From: Acidimicrobiales bacterium
Lineage (GTDB): Bacteria; Actinomycetota; Acidimicrobiia; Acidimicrobiales; Aldehydirespiratoraceae
Direction of reading: 5' to 3'
Assembly: GCA_040219515.1 (NCBI GenBank)
Contig: JAVJSI010000011.1
Span: 1 to 64,000, forward strand
Length of the DNA stretch: 64,000 nucleotides
Shown here piece by piece: positions 1 to 8,367 of the stretch (its first letter is position 1; the number at the start of each line of letters is the position of its first letter). The notes beneath the pieces are model-generated. The model worked only from the letters and a program-made list of their open reading frames with translations. It was not told where the DNA came from and made no database searches. The position numbers were made by a program, and so were the translations under genes.

Positions 1-113
1 GTCTGGACCTTCTCCGCCGCGGCCTGCACCACCGCACCCGGCAGCAGCGCATAGTCGACCTTCGCCGCCAGTCCTATCGCTTCGCCAAGGTCGTCCAGCT
101 CCGAAACTTCCAT
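1..113 (-). CDS. N-terminus of an unidentified protein, cut by window edge
   Basis: Only the first 37 codons are inside the window, beginning MEVSELDDLGEAIGLAAK. I do not recognise the family; the piece is acidic and probably helical. The ATG is supported by a TATGTT hexamer ending 6 nt upstream, the spacing expected for a leaderless transcript. A perfect inverted repeat overlaps this promoter. Confidence 0.5.
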   Translation of the reverse strand, partial: MEVSELDDLGEAIGLAAKVDYALLPGAVVQAAAEKVQ

Positions 114-119
114 ACACGA

Positions 120-125
120 AACATA
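120..125 (-). promoter_or_regulatory. -10 element TATGTT, leaderless start
   Basis: TATGTT on the minus strand is followed by 6 nt and then the ATG at 113, so transcription should begin at or next to the start codon. No convincing -35 is visible. Confidence 0.5.
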
Positions 126-138
126 CCGAGAGGGTATG
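122..138. repeat. Inverted repeat CATACC-N5-GGTATG over a promoter
   Basis: Two perfect 6-nt arms are separated by GAGAG. One arm overlaps the -10 hexamer of the minus-strand gene at 113, so a protein bound here could block RNA polymerase. The regulator is unknown. Confidence 0.45.
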
Positions 139-208
139 ACAGCCAACATCAGCGCCGGTGCCATCGATGGAACGCTCCGTGGACCGCCGACCGGTTGCCT
201 CGGGTGGG

Positions 209-583
209 TCAGGGCATGCGGGAGTGCCAGTAGCGGCGGCGGTCCTTTCCGTCGGGCAGGACACTCTCCAGATGGTCGAGGAGCTCGTCACGTAGCTGGC
301 TGCGCCCCTGAAACTCGACACCGAACTCGGTGTGACTGCTGTTGGTGTATCGGACCTTCACCACGGCGTGCCGGTCGCCGCTACGTAAGACGACTTCGTC
401 GCCACGGCGTCGCGGGTCCGGTCGAGACGTGCGGACGAGGGCTCCAGCGACTGAAAGGTCGATGATCTCGGCCTCGATGTAGGTCTCCCGTCGGCGAAGG
501 GCGCGCCGGCGTACGTTCCAATTGCAGAAGATCGGGGACGGGAGCAGCCATCGGCCAACGATGCGCTTGTCGTGAGAATCCAT
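209..583 (-). CDS. PilZ-domain protein, predicted c-di-GMP receptor
   Basis: A 124-aa soluble protein. Both PilZ c-di-GMP-binding signatures are visible: an arginine-rich RxxxR stretch (RRRALRRRE, near residues 25-33) and a DxSxxG motif (DLSVAG), followed by the beta-rich body of the domain. The ATG at 583 is preferred because TACTTT lies 8 nt upstream; an in-frame GTG at 625 would add 14 residues. The gene lies downstream of rnpB. A GGDEF-EAL gene 2 kb away could make or destroy the ligand. The output is unknown because there is no second domain. Confidence 0.75.
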   Translation of the reverse strand: MDSHDKRIVGRWLLPSPIFCNWNVRRRALRRRETYIEAEIIDLSVAGALVRTSRPDPRRRGDEVVLRSGDRHAVVKVRYTNSSHTEFGVEFQGRSQLRDELLDHLESVLPDGKDRRRYWHSRMP

Positions 584-591
584 GGCCGGCC

Positions 592-597
592 AAAGTA
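592..597 (-). promoter_or_regulatory. -10 element TACTTT for PilZ gene
   Basis: TACTTT is followed by 8 nt and the ATG at 583, the usual leaderless spacing in this window. Confidence 0.4.
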
Positions 598-679
598 CCC
601 GGCGGCAGCGCATTCGAGAAACCACGCGGGGGACTCGGACTCACCCCGAGTGGCGACGTGTTTCGACTCTTTTCCAGGT

Positions 680-1050
<371 letters not shown>

Positions 1051-1056
1051 CGGACG

Positions 1057-1062
1057 AGTCTA
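1057..1062 (-). promoter_or_regulatory. -10 element TAGACT of rnpB
   Basis: The hexamer lies 6 nt before the RNase P RNA 5' end inferred from helix P1. It overlaps the TAG stop of the upstream membrane-protein gene. It independently calibrates the TAnnnT hexamers seen elsewhere in the window. Confidence 0.65.
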
Positions 1063-1464
1063 CGGCCGGCGCGAGGGGTAGCGGGCCGCCCAGCGGGCGC
1101 CGAACCAGGCCCCGAAGGTGCCGAACGAGGCGGCGAGCAGGCCGTTGAAGACCAGGGCGATGAGGTTGACGTCGTCGCCGCGGGTGAGGCGCAGGATGAT
1201 GCCGGCGGCCTGGATGATGACGAAGGCGAGCAGGGTTGCGGCGGCACCGTTGGTGAAGGGCATCGTCGGCTCGGCCCGCCCGGCCAATGCGCCGCCCAGC
1301 AGGTAGGCGATGACGATCGCCAGCAGGGCGAGCAGGGTCCAGTTGGACTCGTCGGTGGCGCCGTCGTCGGACAACCATGCGGTGACGATTGCTGCGGGCA
1401 CCGCGATCAGCAGCGTCATCATGGCGCCGGCCATCACCACGGATCGGTTCAACGATTCGAGCAC
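1060..1464 (-). CDS. Small integral membrane protein, unknown function
   Basis: A 134-aa protein with about four hydrophobic helices (roughly residues 9-30, 44-62, 72-92 and 100-122) joined by short charged loops. I do not recognise the family. The start is a GTG 6 nt after TAGCAT on the minus strand, so the transcript is probably leaderless. It is divergent from trpD with only 34 nt between start codons, and its stop codon is part of the rnpB -10 element. Confidence 0.7.
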   Translation of the reverse strand: MLESLNRSVVMAGAMMTLLIAVPAAIVTAWLSDDGATDESNWTLLALLAIVIAYLLGGALAGRAEPTMPFTNGAAATLLAFVIIQAAGIILRLTRGDDVNLIALVFNGLLAASFGTFGAWFGARWAARYPSRRP

Positions 1465-1470
1465 GAGGCG

Positions 1471-1476
1471 ATGCTA
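1471..1476 (-). promoter_or_regulatory. -10 element TAGCAT, membrane-protein gene
   Basis: TAGCAT is 6 nt upstream of the GTG at 1464. It lies back to back with the trpD promoter. Confidence 0.5.
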
Positions 1477-1485
1477 CCGGCGCGC

Positions 1486-1491
1486 TACGGT
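1486..1491 (+). promoter_or_regulatory. -10 element TACGGT of trpD
   Basis: TACGGT is 7 nt upstream of the trpD ATG, predicting a leaderless mRNA with no room for a leader peptide or attenuator. Confidence 0.5.
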
Positions 1492-1498
1492 CCTTCGA

Positions 1499-2527
1499 AT
1501 GACGACACTCGACGCCCACGGCGGTTGGTCGGAGATTCTCGGCACGCTCGCGAACGGCGACGACCTCTCGGCCGGGGCGACTCGGGCCGTGCTCGCCACC
1601 ATCCTGAGCGGCGACGCCACCGATGCCCAGATCGCCGCGTTCATCGTCGGCCTGCGGATCAAGGGCGAGACCGTCGAGGAGCTGACCGGCCTCCAGGGAG
1701 CGATGATCGACGCCGCCACGCCGCTCTCGGTGCCCGAGAACACGATCGACATCGTCGGGGTGGGCGGCGCACCGACCCGCCGGAAACATGCCCTGAACGT
1801 GTCGACCATGGCCTCGTTCGTTGCTGCGGCCGCCGGGGCCACCGTCTGCAAGCACGGCAACCGCAAGGCGTCGTCGACCTCGGGCAGCTTCGACCTGCTC
1901 GAGGAGCTCGGCATCGATGTCGACGTGGCGCCCGACGCGCTCGAGGCGCAGGTGCGCGACCACGGCGTGGGGTTCGCCTTCGCCCGCACGTTCCACCCGG
2001 CGATGCGCCACGTCGGACCGGTGCGAGCCGAGTTGGGGATCCCCACGGTGTTCAACATCCTGGGACCGCTCAGCCACCCGGGCCGCCTCTCACGACAGGT
2101 GATCGGGGTGGCCGACTGGTCCATCGCCGAACGGATGATCCGGGTGCTCGAGGCCACCGGGTCCACCCGCGCACTCGTGGTGCACGGCGAGGGCGGCCTC
2201 GACGAGCTGACCACCACCGGGCCGTCGAAGATGCTCTCGCTACGAAACGGTGAGATCACGGAGCTGAGAGTGGATGCCATCGACGTCGGCCTGGCTCGGG
2301 CCACCACCGACGACCTCGCCGGGGGTGACGCGAAGGTGAATGCCGAGATCGCCCGGCGCGTCTTCGCCGGCGAGCCGGGTCCGAAGCGCGACATCGTGGT
2401 CCTGAATGCGGCCGCCGGTCTCGTGGCGGCCGGCCTGGTCGAGGACCTTCCGGCCGGGGTCGAGGCCGCTGCTGCAGCGATCGACAACGGCCGCGCGGCG
2501 GCGAAGGTCGCGGCACTGGCTGCGTGA
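1499..2527 (+). CDS. trpD: Anthranilate phosphoribosyltransferase
   Basis: TrpD transfers phosphoribosyl from PRPP to anthranilate, the second step of tryptophan synthesis. The 342-aa length is normal. Family blocks are present: KHGNR (118-122) followed by a Ser/Gly-rich loop, the FNILGPL block, HGEGGLDELT, and AGGDAKVNAEIA near the C-terminus. The usual GTGGD-x-NIST phosphate-binding loop is altered: GVGG (87-90) is followed by APTRRKHAL before NVST, so the Asp is missing and about three residues are added. The start is set by TACGGT 7 nt upstream. It stands alone, without other trp genes. Confidence 0.88.
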   Translation: MTTLDAHGGWSEILGTLANGDDLSAGATRAVLATILSGDATDAQIAAFIVGLRIKGETVEELTGLQGAMIDAATPLSVPENTIDIVGVGGAPTRRKHALNVSTMASFVAAAAGATVCKHGNRKASSTSGSFDLLEELGIDVDVAPDALEAQVRDHGVGFAFARTFHPAMRHVGPVRAELGIPTVFNILGPLSHPGRLSRQVIGVADWSIAERMIRVLEATGSTRALVVHGEGGLDELTTTGPSKMLSLRNGEITELRVDAIDVGLARATTDDLAGGDAKVNAEIARRVFAGEPGPKRDIVVLNAAAGLVAAGLVEDLPAGVEAAAAAIDNGRAAAKVAALAA

Positions 2528-2579
2528 ACACGGGCCGTTCAGCCCCTCCAGATCAACGAACCGCCGCCGATGGGATCTT

Positions 2580-4133
2580 GTGGTCCGCTGGCTCCTGCTT
2601 TCTCCGACGATCGTGTCGCTCGTCGCGATGCTCGGCGGCGTGGCTGCTGCGCTGGTGATCTTCGAGTCGCGCGCCGAGGGCGTGATCATCGGCGCCGGCA
2701 CCGCGGCGGTTCTGGCCGGCGGCGTCTCGTTGCTGCAGCGCACGTTCGGTCGTTCGACCGTCTCTCATCTCGAAGAGAGCGAGTATCGGGCCCGCCACGA
2801 CCCGTTGACCGGTCTGCTGAACCGCTCGGGCCTGATGGAGGCGCTGTCGCAGGCGATCAGCCGGGCGAAGTCCAGCCACACCTGCGTCGGTGTCGTGTTC
2901 TCCGACCTCGATCGCTTCAAGGTCGTGAACGACAGCCTGGGCCACACTGCCGGTGACGATCTGCTCATTGCGGTGGCGGACCGGCTGCGCGACTCGGTGC
3001 GGACCGCCGACGTCGTCGCCCGTTTCGGCGGCGACGAGTTCGTCGTGATCTGCCATGGGCTGATGGAACCCGAGTCGATCTCCCGTGTGGCCGAGTCCAT
3101 GTTGGCCGCCTTCGGCGAGCCGTTCTCGGTCGACGGCGGCGATCTGGCGATCCTGCCCAGTATCGGCGTGGCGATCTGGGATCCTTCGATCGACACGTCG
3201 GTCACGGCCGAGGACCTGGTGCGAGACGCCGACGCGGCGATGTACGAGGCCAAACGGACCAAGTGCCGGATCTCGGTCTTCGACACCGGCGTGCGGTCGA
3301 ACCTGCTCGCCCAGCTGAAGATCGAGCAGTCGCTCTCGGCGGCGTTCGATTCCGAGCTCGTGGTGCACTATCAGCCCGTGATCGACACCCAGCGCAAGGC
3401 GCTGTACTCGACCGAGGCGTTGGTGCGCTGGCAGCACCCCGAACACGGTTTGCTCTTTCCGAAGGACTTCCTCGCCGTGGCCGAGGAGGCCGGCCTCATG
3501 GGCCGGATCGGGGACACGGTGTTGCGGGAGGCGTGCGCGCAAGCGGCGGAATGGAACTTGCTCGATCCCCGCTGTCGGGACATGAGCATCAACGTCAACA
3601 TCTCCGAGCACCAGCTGCTCGATGCGTCGTTTCCGGGCCGGGTGGCCGACACGCTCGCCTGGGCGCGGCTCCCGGCCCGTCAACTGTGCCTGGAGATCAG
3701 CGAGGACCTGGTCACCGAGCACCTGACGGGCTCGCTGCCCGTCCTCGAGCAGATCGCCGAGATGGGGGTGCGTCTGTCGCTCGACGACTTCGGCACCGGC
3801 CGCACGACGATGTCGCATCTGAAGCGTCTGAACGACGTCGTGCACCAGGTGAAGATCGATCGGGTCTTCGTGACAGAACTGCCCTCTGACGCCATCGACC
3901 AGGCGGTGGTCGAGGCGGTCTCGCGCATCGCGTCCGCGGCCGGCCTCGTGGTTGTCGCCGAGGGCGTCGAGACCTCGTGGCAGGCCGACAAGCTGATCAG
4001 CCTCGGCATCCACTATCACCAGGGGTTTCTCTACAGCTGCGGCGTGGAGGCGGAACGTCTCACGAAGGTGTTCGTCGAGTCCGCGAAGTCGCCCCAGCGG
4101 CCGGGGCCGCGAGCCCAGTTCGTGGGCGCCTGA
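2580..4133 (+). CDS. Membrane-anchored GGDEF-EAL c-di-GMP enzyme
   Basis: A 517-aa protein with two N-terminal hydrophobic helices (about 4-29 and 34-52), a GGDEF diguanylate-cyclase domain and an EAL phosphodiesterase domain. The GGDEF motif is intact (150-154) and is preceded by an inhibitory-site RxxD (RTAD, 141-144). EAL is intact (279-281), and NVN, LEI, DDFGTG, KID and AEGVE are all present, so both activities are possible. There is no separate sensor domain. The GTG start is chosen to keep the first helix whole; an ATG 17 codons on is an alternative. The last 74 nt overlap the convergent exonuclease gene. Confidence 0.85.
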   Translation: MVRWLLLSPTIVSLVAMLGGVAAALVIFESRAEGVIIGAGTAAVLAGGVSLLQRTFGRSTVSHLEESEYRARHDPLTGLLNRSGLMEALSQAISRAKSSHTCVGVVFSDLDRFKVVNDSLGHTAGDDLLIAVADRLRDSVRTADVVARFGGDEFVVICHGLMEPESISRVAESMLAAFGEPFSVDGGDLAILPSIGVAIWDPSIDTSVTAEDLVRDADAAMYEAKRTKCRISVFDTGVRSNLLAQLKIEQSLSAAFDSELVVHYQPVIDTQRKALYSTEALVRWQHPEHGLLFPKDFLAVAEEAGLMGRIGDTVLREACAQAAEWNLLDPRCRDMSINVNISEHQLLDASFPGRVADTLAWARLPARQLCLEISEDLVTEHLTGSLPVLEQIAEMGVRLSLDDFGTGRTTMSHLKRLNDVVHQVKIDRVFVTELPSDAIDQAVVEAVSRIASAAGLVVVAEGVETSWQADKLISLGIHYHQGFLYSCGVEAERLTKVFVESAKSPQRPGPRAQFVGA

Positions 4134-5853
4134 GCGAGTCCACGCCGGTGCGATCGGTGGTCCGCCGGGCCGGGCTCTTCCCCTGCGGTGCATAGGACGG
4201 AAGGCGGGGGAGCGGCTCGACCAACACGCCGCTGACCGAGTCGAGCCGGACGTCGGCCGCGTGGCGGTCGAGCCACGCGACGATCGTGAGGAGCTCGTCG
4301 GCCTCGTCGCGGCCGGGCACGGGGAGGCGGCCCGATCTCGGCGGCGGTGCGTGGGGAGGGGCGATGGCCAGTCCCTCGTGCCACAGCGACGGTTGCCGGC
4401 CGTGGGCGCCACACGCCACCAGGAGCCCTCGGTCGAACTCGGCCCACGCCTCGCCGATCGACACCCGCACGCGGCCGGCCCGCCGCAGGAGATCGAATCG
4501 CCGGGTGCGGCGCAGGACCCCCGCCAGAGCCTCGGCTCGATCGCGCACGTCGGCGGCCTCCTCGTAGCGCTCGGCTGCGGCCAGCATCTCGATCCGCTCG
4601 TCGAGTGGCGCCAGCAGCCGGCCCGGGTCTTTCGTCAGCGTGTCGACGAGGTCGTCGACGACCCGGGCGTAGTCGTCGTCGCTGATCGCACCGGAGCAGG
4701 GGCAGGCGGCCACGCCGATCTGGGCCGGCGCGCACGTGGGTCGTGAGGTCGACCGGGTCGATCGGGCGGTGCAGCGCCGGATCGGCACGGCCGACTCGAT
4801 CGCCTCGATCACCCGCTTGGCCCGTTTCGTGGACGAGACCGGTCCGAGATAGAGCGCGCCGTCGTCTTTCACGGCGCGGACCACCGACAGCCGGGGAAAT
4901 CGCTCGTCGAGGGTGAGCTTCACATACGGGTACTTGCTCGATCGGGTGCCCTGGCGGTTGAAGCGGGGGAGATGGCGGTGGATCAACCGGAGCTCGAGCA
5001 CGGCGGCCTCGAGCCCGTTGCGGCACACGTGGTGGTCGATGCGCCGGGTCTCGCGCAGGAGCTGGCCCACCTTGCGACGCTCGTCGGTGGAGAAGTAGCT
5101 GCGGACCCGCGACCGCAGGTTGGCGGCCTTGCCGACGTAGAGCACCTCGCCCCGGCTGTCGATGAACAGGTAGACGCCGGGGGCGCGCGGGAGATCATCG
5201 GTGAGGGGGAGCTTCTTGGCGTGGGCGCTCCCCGCCATCTTCGGCAGGAGCAGAAGATCGTCGAGGCCGGTGACGCCAAGGGACCCGGCGCGCTCGAGCA
5301 GAGCGTGGAGCAGATCACCGGTGGCCAGGGCGTCGTCGAGGGCCCGATGGCTCGGGCGGTGCGACAGCCGAAGGCGATCGGCGAGGGTGCCGAGCTTGCA
5401 GTTGGGCACCTCGTCACGCAGGAGACGACGGGCCAACGCCAGTGTGTCGACCGATCGCTGGGTGAGCCGCGGTCGGTCCTGCTGGGTCAGAGCGGCGTTG
5501 AGAAACCCCAGGTCGAAGCGGATGTTGTGGCCGACGACGATCGCGTCGCCGATGAATTCGAGCAGCGACGGCATCACCGCTTCCATCCGCGGCGCCCGCA
5601 TCACCATCGCCTGGGTGATGCCGGTGATCACCGTGATCTCGGGAGGAATCGCCCGGCCCGGGTCGACCAGGGTCTGGTAGGTGCCGAGGCACTCGCCGCC
5701 GCGCAGCTTCACCGCGCCCACCTCGGTGATGGCGCAGGTTTCGGCCGATCCGCCGGTGGTCTCGAGGTCGATCACCACGAAGGTGACGTCGTGCAATGCG
5801 GTGCCCAGGTCGTCGAAGCTTCGTTGGGTTCCGACGAACGTCTGTTCGGGCAT
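4060..5853 (-). CDS. DEDDh exonuclease / GIY-YIG / UVR fusion
   Basis: A 597-aa nuclease combining a DnaQ-like 3'-5' exonuclease with a UvrC N-half. Exonuclease motifs are DLET (29-32), HNIRFD (109-114) and HRALDD (169-174). The GIY-YIG motif is GVYLF...YVGKA (226-243). A cysteine group (361, 374, 384, 386) and a UVR helical hairpin (about 415-445) follow. The second UvrC nuclease domain and HhH are absent, so it resembles an exonuclease-linked Cho-type incision enzyme, as known in mycobacteria. Its Arg/Thr-rich tail is read opposite the end of the GGDEF-EAL gene. Confidence 0.85.
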   Translation of the reverse strand: MPEQTFVGTQRSFDDLGTALHDVTFVVIDLETTGGSAETCAITEVGAVKLRGGECLGTYQTLVDPGRAIPPEITVITGITQAMVMRAPRMEAVMPSLLEFIGDAIVVGHNIRFDLGFLNAALTQQDRPRLTQRSVDTLALARRLLRDEVPNCKLGTLADRLRLSHRPSHRALDDALATGDLLHALLERAGSLGVTGLDDLLLLPKMAGSAHAKKLPLTDDLPRAPGVYLFIDSRGEVLYVGKAANLRSRVRSYFSTDERRKVGQLLRETRRIDHHVCRNGLEAAVLELRLIHRHLPRFNRQGTRSSKYPYVKLTLDERFPRLSVVRAVKDDGALYLGPVSSTKRAKRVIEAIESAVPIRRCTARSTRSTSRPTCAPAQIGVAACPCSGAISDDDYARVVDDLVDTLTKDPGRLLAPLDERIEMLAAAERYEEAADVRDRAEALAGVLRRTRRFDLLRRAGRVRVSIGEAWAEFDRGLLVACGAHGRQPSLWHEGLAIAPPHAPPPRSGRLPVPGRDEADELLTIVAWLDRHAADVRLDSVSGVLVEPLPRLPSYAPQGKSPARRTTDRTGVDSLRRPRTGLAAPAAGATSRTRRTPS

Positions 5854-5896
5854 CGGCCAAGAATGGACGAACGCGCGTTCGTCGTCAAGTACGCGG

Positions 5897-7495
5897 CTAG
5901 AGCAGTTCGGCCTTCAGATGATCGGCGAGTCGGACCGCGAGGGCCACCAGGGTGTAGGTGGGCGTGGCGACACCGCCGGTGGCGAACACGCTGCTCCCGC
6001 CGATCCAGAGGTTCTCGACCTCGTGCATGCGGCAGTCGGGGTCGACCACGCCCTCGGCCGGATCGGCGGCCATGCGGGTCGTGCACATGTGATGGAACCC
6101 CATGCCGATCGGAAAGTTCTCCTCGTCGATGGCCGCGGCCGACGCGCTGTAGGCCGAGACGAGTTCGTCGCGCACGAGATTGTCGAGGGCATCGGGGTGC
6201 ACCCCGCCGGGCACGAGCTGCACCCGGCCGAGGCCGGCCGCGCCGATCGCCTCCGCCGCGACTCGGAAGCCGTCCAGGGCCCGCCGCCGGTCGGCCTGGC
6301 TGTAGCGCCAGTCCAGCATCACCCGCCGCATGCCCAGGGCGTCACGGGTGGTGTCGAGCATCACGCGACTCTCGGGGTCGAGTGCCTGTTCGGCCAGACC
6401 CTGCACGTAGGCGGTCGCCCCGAACTCGCGTCCTTCGGCGCGCAGCAGCGCGTCGATGGCCTGGATGGGCGTGCCGTCGCGATAGACGGGAACTCCGTCG
6501 GGGTAGGTGCCGATCGAGAGCTGGATCTCGAGCCCCGTGGTCGCCTCATCCCGCACATGGCTGTCGGTGAGGCCGAGGGCGAACTTCGCGCCGTGGTTCG
6601 TTCCCGCGTGGCGACCGGTCTCGATCGTGTGATCGGTGCCGGTGAAGCCGGGGAGGGCGGGATGGTCGTCGAGCAGGGCGAAGCCGGCGTAGATCTGGAG
6701 GTGCTCGGCGAAGTAGCGGCCGACCATGTCGTTGCCGTTGCCGAGCCCGCCCGGGTCGGCATCGGTCGAGGCGAGCAGCACGCGGGCGTTCTCGATACCG
6801 CCCGTGGCGAGCACGTAGGCGGTGGCCGTGGCCTCGATCTGCACGCCGTCGAGGGTGCGGATGTCGACCCGCTCGACGCGGCGCCCGTCGGTGGACGCGA
6901 GGTTGACCACGCTCGCGTGGGTGAGCACCTCGACATCGGTGGCCGACTCGAGGTCGGGTCCGTAGAGCTCGCCGAACTTGGTCGGGAACGTGACCTGGTA
7001 GACGGTGGTCTCCACCCGGTCGGATCCGAGCTCCCACGAGGGCAGGCCCATCCTCGGCACCCAGGTGTCGAGCGAGAAGTCGGGCCCGCCGATGCGGACC
7101 CACTCGGCCGCCCGCTCCAGATAGGGCGTGAGCTCCTCGGGGCCGAAGGGCCATCCCGACACGGCGAGGTGGTCGCGTACCTCGAAGTCGACGGGCGAGA
7201 ACGGGCGACAGAACCCGGCCCAGTGGTTGGTGGTGCCGCCCAGGTAGCGCAGCCGGGTCTGGTCGAGACGCACCGGGCTGTCGAGCGTGGTGCTCGGACG
7301 ACCGATGTTCTCGCCGGCGTTGAGGTCCTGGTAGGCGGGGTCCTGCTCCCGGCCGCCCGACTCGATGAGCAGCACGTCGAGTCCGCTCCCGTGCAGCTCG
7401 AGGGCCAGGGTGATGCCGGCGGCGCCGCCACCGATGACGCAGACGTCGGCCTGGCGGCTGGTGCCGGACGGCAGCGTGCGGGCGTCGGTCAGCAC
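5897..7495 (-). CDS. GMC-family flavoprotein oxidoreductase
   Basis: A 532-aa FAD enzyme of the glucose-methanol-choline family; the substrate is unknown. The Rossmann motif GGGAAG is near residue 24, a GGTTNHWAG block follows, and the C-terminal catalytic block GFHHMCTTRM precedes IGGSSVFATGG. The usual NPT before the last helix reads TPT, so the common second catalytic Asn is replaced. The GTG start overlaps the preceding gene's stop by 7 nt, indicating translational coupling with the Tat-exported protein. No export signal of its own is visible, so it could be carried out by the partner. Confidence 0.85.
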   Translation of the reverse strand: MLTDARTLPSGTSRQADVCVIGGGAAGITLALELHGSGLDVLLIESGGREQDPAYQDLNAGENIGRPSTTLDSPVRLDQTRLRYLGGTTNHWAGFCRPFSPVDFEVRDHLAVSGWPFGPEELTPYLERAAEWVRIGGPDFSLDTWVPRMGLPSWELGSDRVETTVYQVTFPTKFGELYGPDLESATDVEVLTHASVVNLASTDGRRVERVDIRTLDGVQIEATATAYVLATGGIENARVLLASTDADPGGLGNGNDMVGRYFAEHLQIYAGFALLDDHPALPGFTGTDHTIETGRHAGTNHGAKFALGLTDSHVRDEATTGLEIQLSIGTYPDGVPVYRDGTPIQAIDALLRAEGREFGATAYVQGLAEQALDPESRVMLDTTRDALGMRRVMLDWRYSQADRRRALDGFRVAAEAIGAAGLGRVQLVPGGVHPDALDNLVRDELVSAYSASAAAIDEENFPIGMGFHHMCTTRMAADPAEGVVDPDCRMHEVENLWIGGSSVFATGGVATPTYTLVALAVRLADHLKAELL

Positions 7496-8004
7496 GCGTC
7501 GGCACCCTCGCCCGTGCACAGCAGGTGGAGCACTGCGGCCGCGCGCGCCTCGGACGCGGCCAGCACCCAGCCGTCGACCACGATGGTGTCGCCGGCGAGG
7601 AAGTCGTCGCGCACTCGGGCGGCGGCGCGTTCGAGCGGATCGACCCTGCCTGCACCGACACTGTTCGAATCAGCACTGCCGGAGGGGAGCAGCGCGAGCA
7701 GGGTCGCCACGTCGCGCTCGCCCGTGACCGCCACCACCCGTTCGCCCAGCGCCACGATCGAGCCGTCGACCGCGCCGACCCCGGGGACGGCCACGGGCGC
7801 GGTGCTCGTGGGCGCAGTCGTCGGCGTCGCCGGGAGCGACGTGGCCGGCGTCAGGGCGTCGATGGCGAGGCTCGGCTCTGAGGTGGACCCGCCGCGACGG
7901 TCGAGCCATCCGGCCCCACCGCCGAGGACGAGGGCGAGTGCGCCCCCGGAGCCGACCTTCAGCGCGGCGCGCCGAGAAACCGGGGGCGGCGAGGGGGCGG
8001 GCAC
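7489..8004 (-). CDS. Tat-signal protein, probable GMC partner
   Basis: A 171-aa protein beginning with a twin-arginine signal: SRRAALK followed by a Gly/Ala/Leu hydrophobic run. A Thr/Pro/Ala-rich linker (about 45-72) leads to a small helical domain with no cofactor motif that I can see. It directly precedes the GMC gene and overlaps it, resembling known pairs in which a small Tat-exported subunit escorts a flavin dehydrogenase. That role is inferred from position. GTG start with TAGATT 6 nt upstream. Confidence 0.72.
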   Translation of the reverse strand: MPAPSPPPVSRRAALKVGSGGALALVLGGGAGWLDRRGGSTSEPSLAIDALTPATSLPATPTTAPTSTAPVAVPGVGAVDGSIVALGERVVAVTGERDVATLLALLPSGSADSNSVGAGRVDPLERAAARVRDDFLAGDTIVVDGWVLAASEARAAAVLHLLCTGEGADAC

Positions 8005-8010
8005 GCGAGG

Positions 8011-8016
8011 AATCTA
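8011..8016 (-). promoter_or_regulatory. -10 element TAGATT, Tat/GMC operon
   Basis: TAGATT is 6 nt from the GTG at 8004, a leaderless spacing. Confidence 0.5.
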
Positions 8017-8037
8017 GTGGGTGTCACACCCCATTCG

Positions 8038-8043
8038 TAGGGT
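8038..8043 (+). promoter_or_regulatory. -10 element TAGGGT, Cys-rich protein gene
   Basis: TAGGGT is 7 nt before the ATG at 8051, back to back with the Tat/GMC promoter. Confidence 0.5.
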
Positions 8044-8050
8044 GCGTCGC

Positions 8051-8332
8051 ATGGCACTTCCCTCCCACCTCCGCCTCGTCCCCGACCTTCCGCACGACCT
8101 GCTCCCCGGGCCCGAACCCTCGGCTGACGACGCCGCGTGCACGATCGACTGTGCCGTGTGCGAGGTGCGCGACACCGATGCGTGCGACGACTGCGTCGTC
8201 AGCTATCTCGTGGGGCACGAGGCCGGCACGCCGGTCGTCCTCGATGCCGAGGAGAAGCGCGCGGTCGAGCTCCTGGCCGACGCCGGGCTGGTGCCGGCCA
8301 GCCGTTTCACCCCGCGGCCGGGCGTCGCCTGA
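8051..8332 (+). CDS. Small cysteine-rich protein, possible metal site
   Basis: A 93-aa protein with five cysteines spaced C-x3-C-x2-C-x7-C-x2-C (about residues 30-48), then a Val/Leu segment and a conserved-looking LLADAGLVP tail. The cluster could bind zinc or an iron-sulfur centre. No named family is recognised; similar short proteins are known as actinobacterial hypotheticals. It is separated by 35 nt from queG. Leaderless start inferred from TAGGGT. Confidence 0.65.
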   Translation: MALPSHLRLVPDLPHDLLPGPEPSADDAACTIDCAVCEVRDTDACDDCVVSYLVGHEAGTPVVLDAEEKRAVELLADAGLVPASRFTPRPGVA

Positions 8333-8367
8333 GCGGGAATTCGCGTCGGGCGTGCCACGATGGCGAG

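Noticed and set aside
7655-7680. GTTCGAATC, a tRNA T-loop-like string
   Set aside because: The flanks do not form a T-stem or cloverleaf, and the site lies inside the coding region of the Tat-signal protein.
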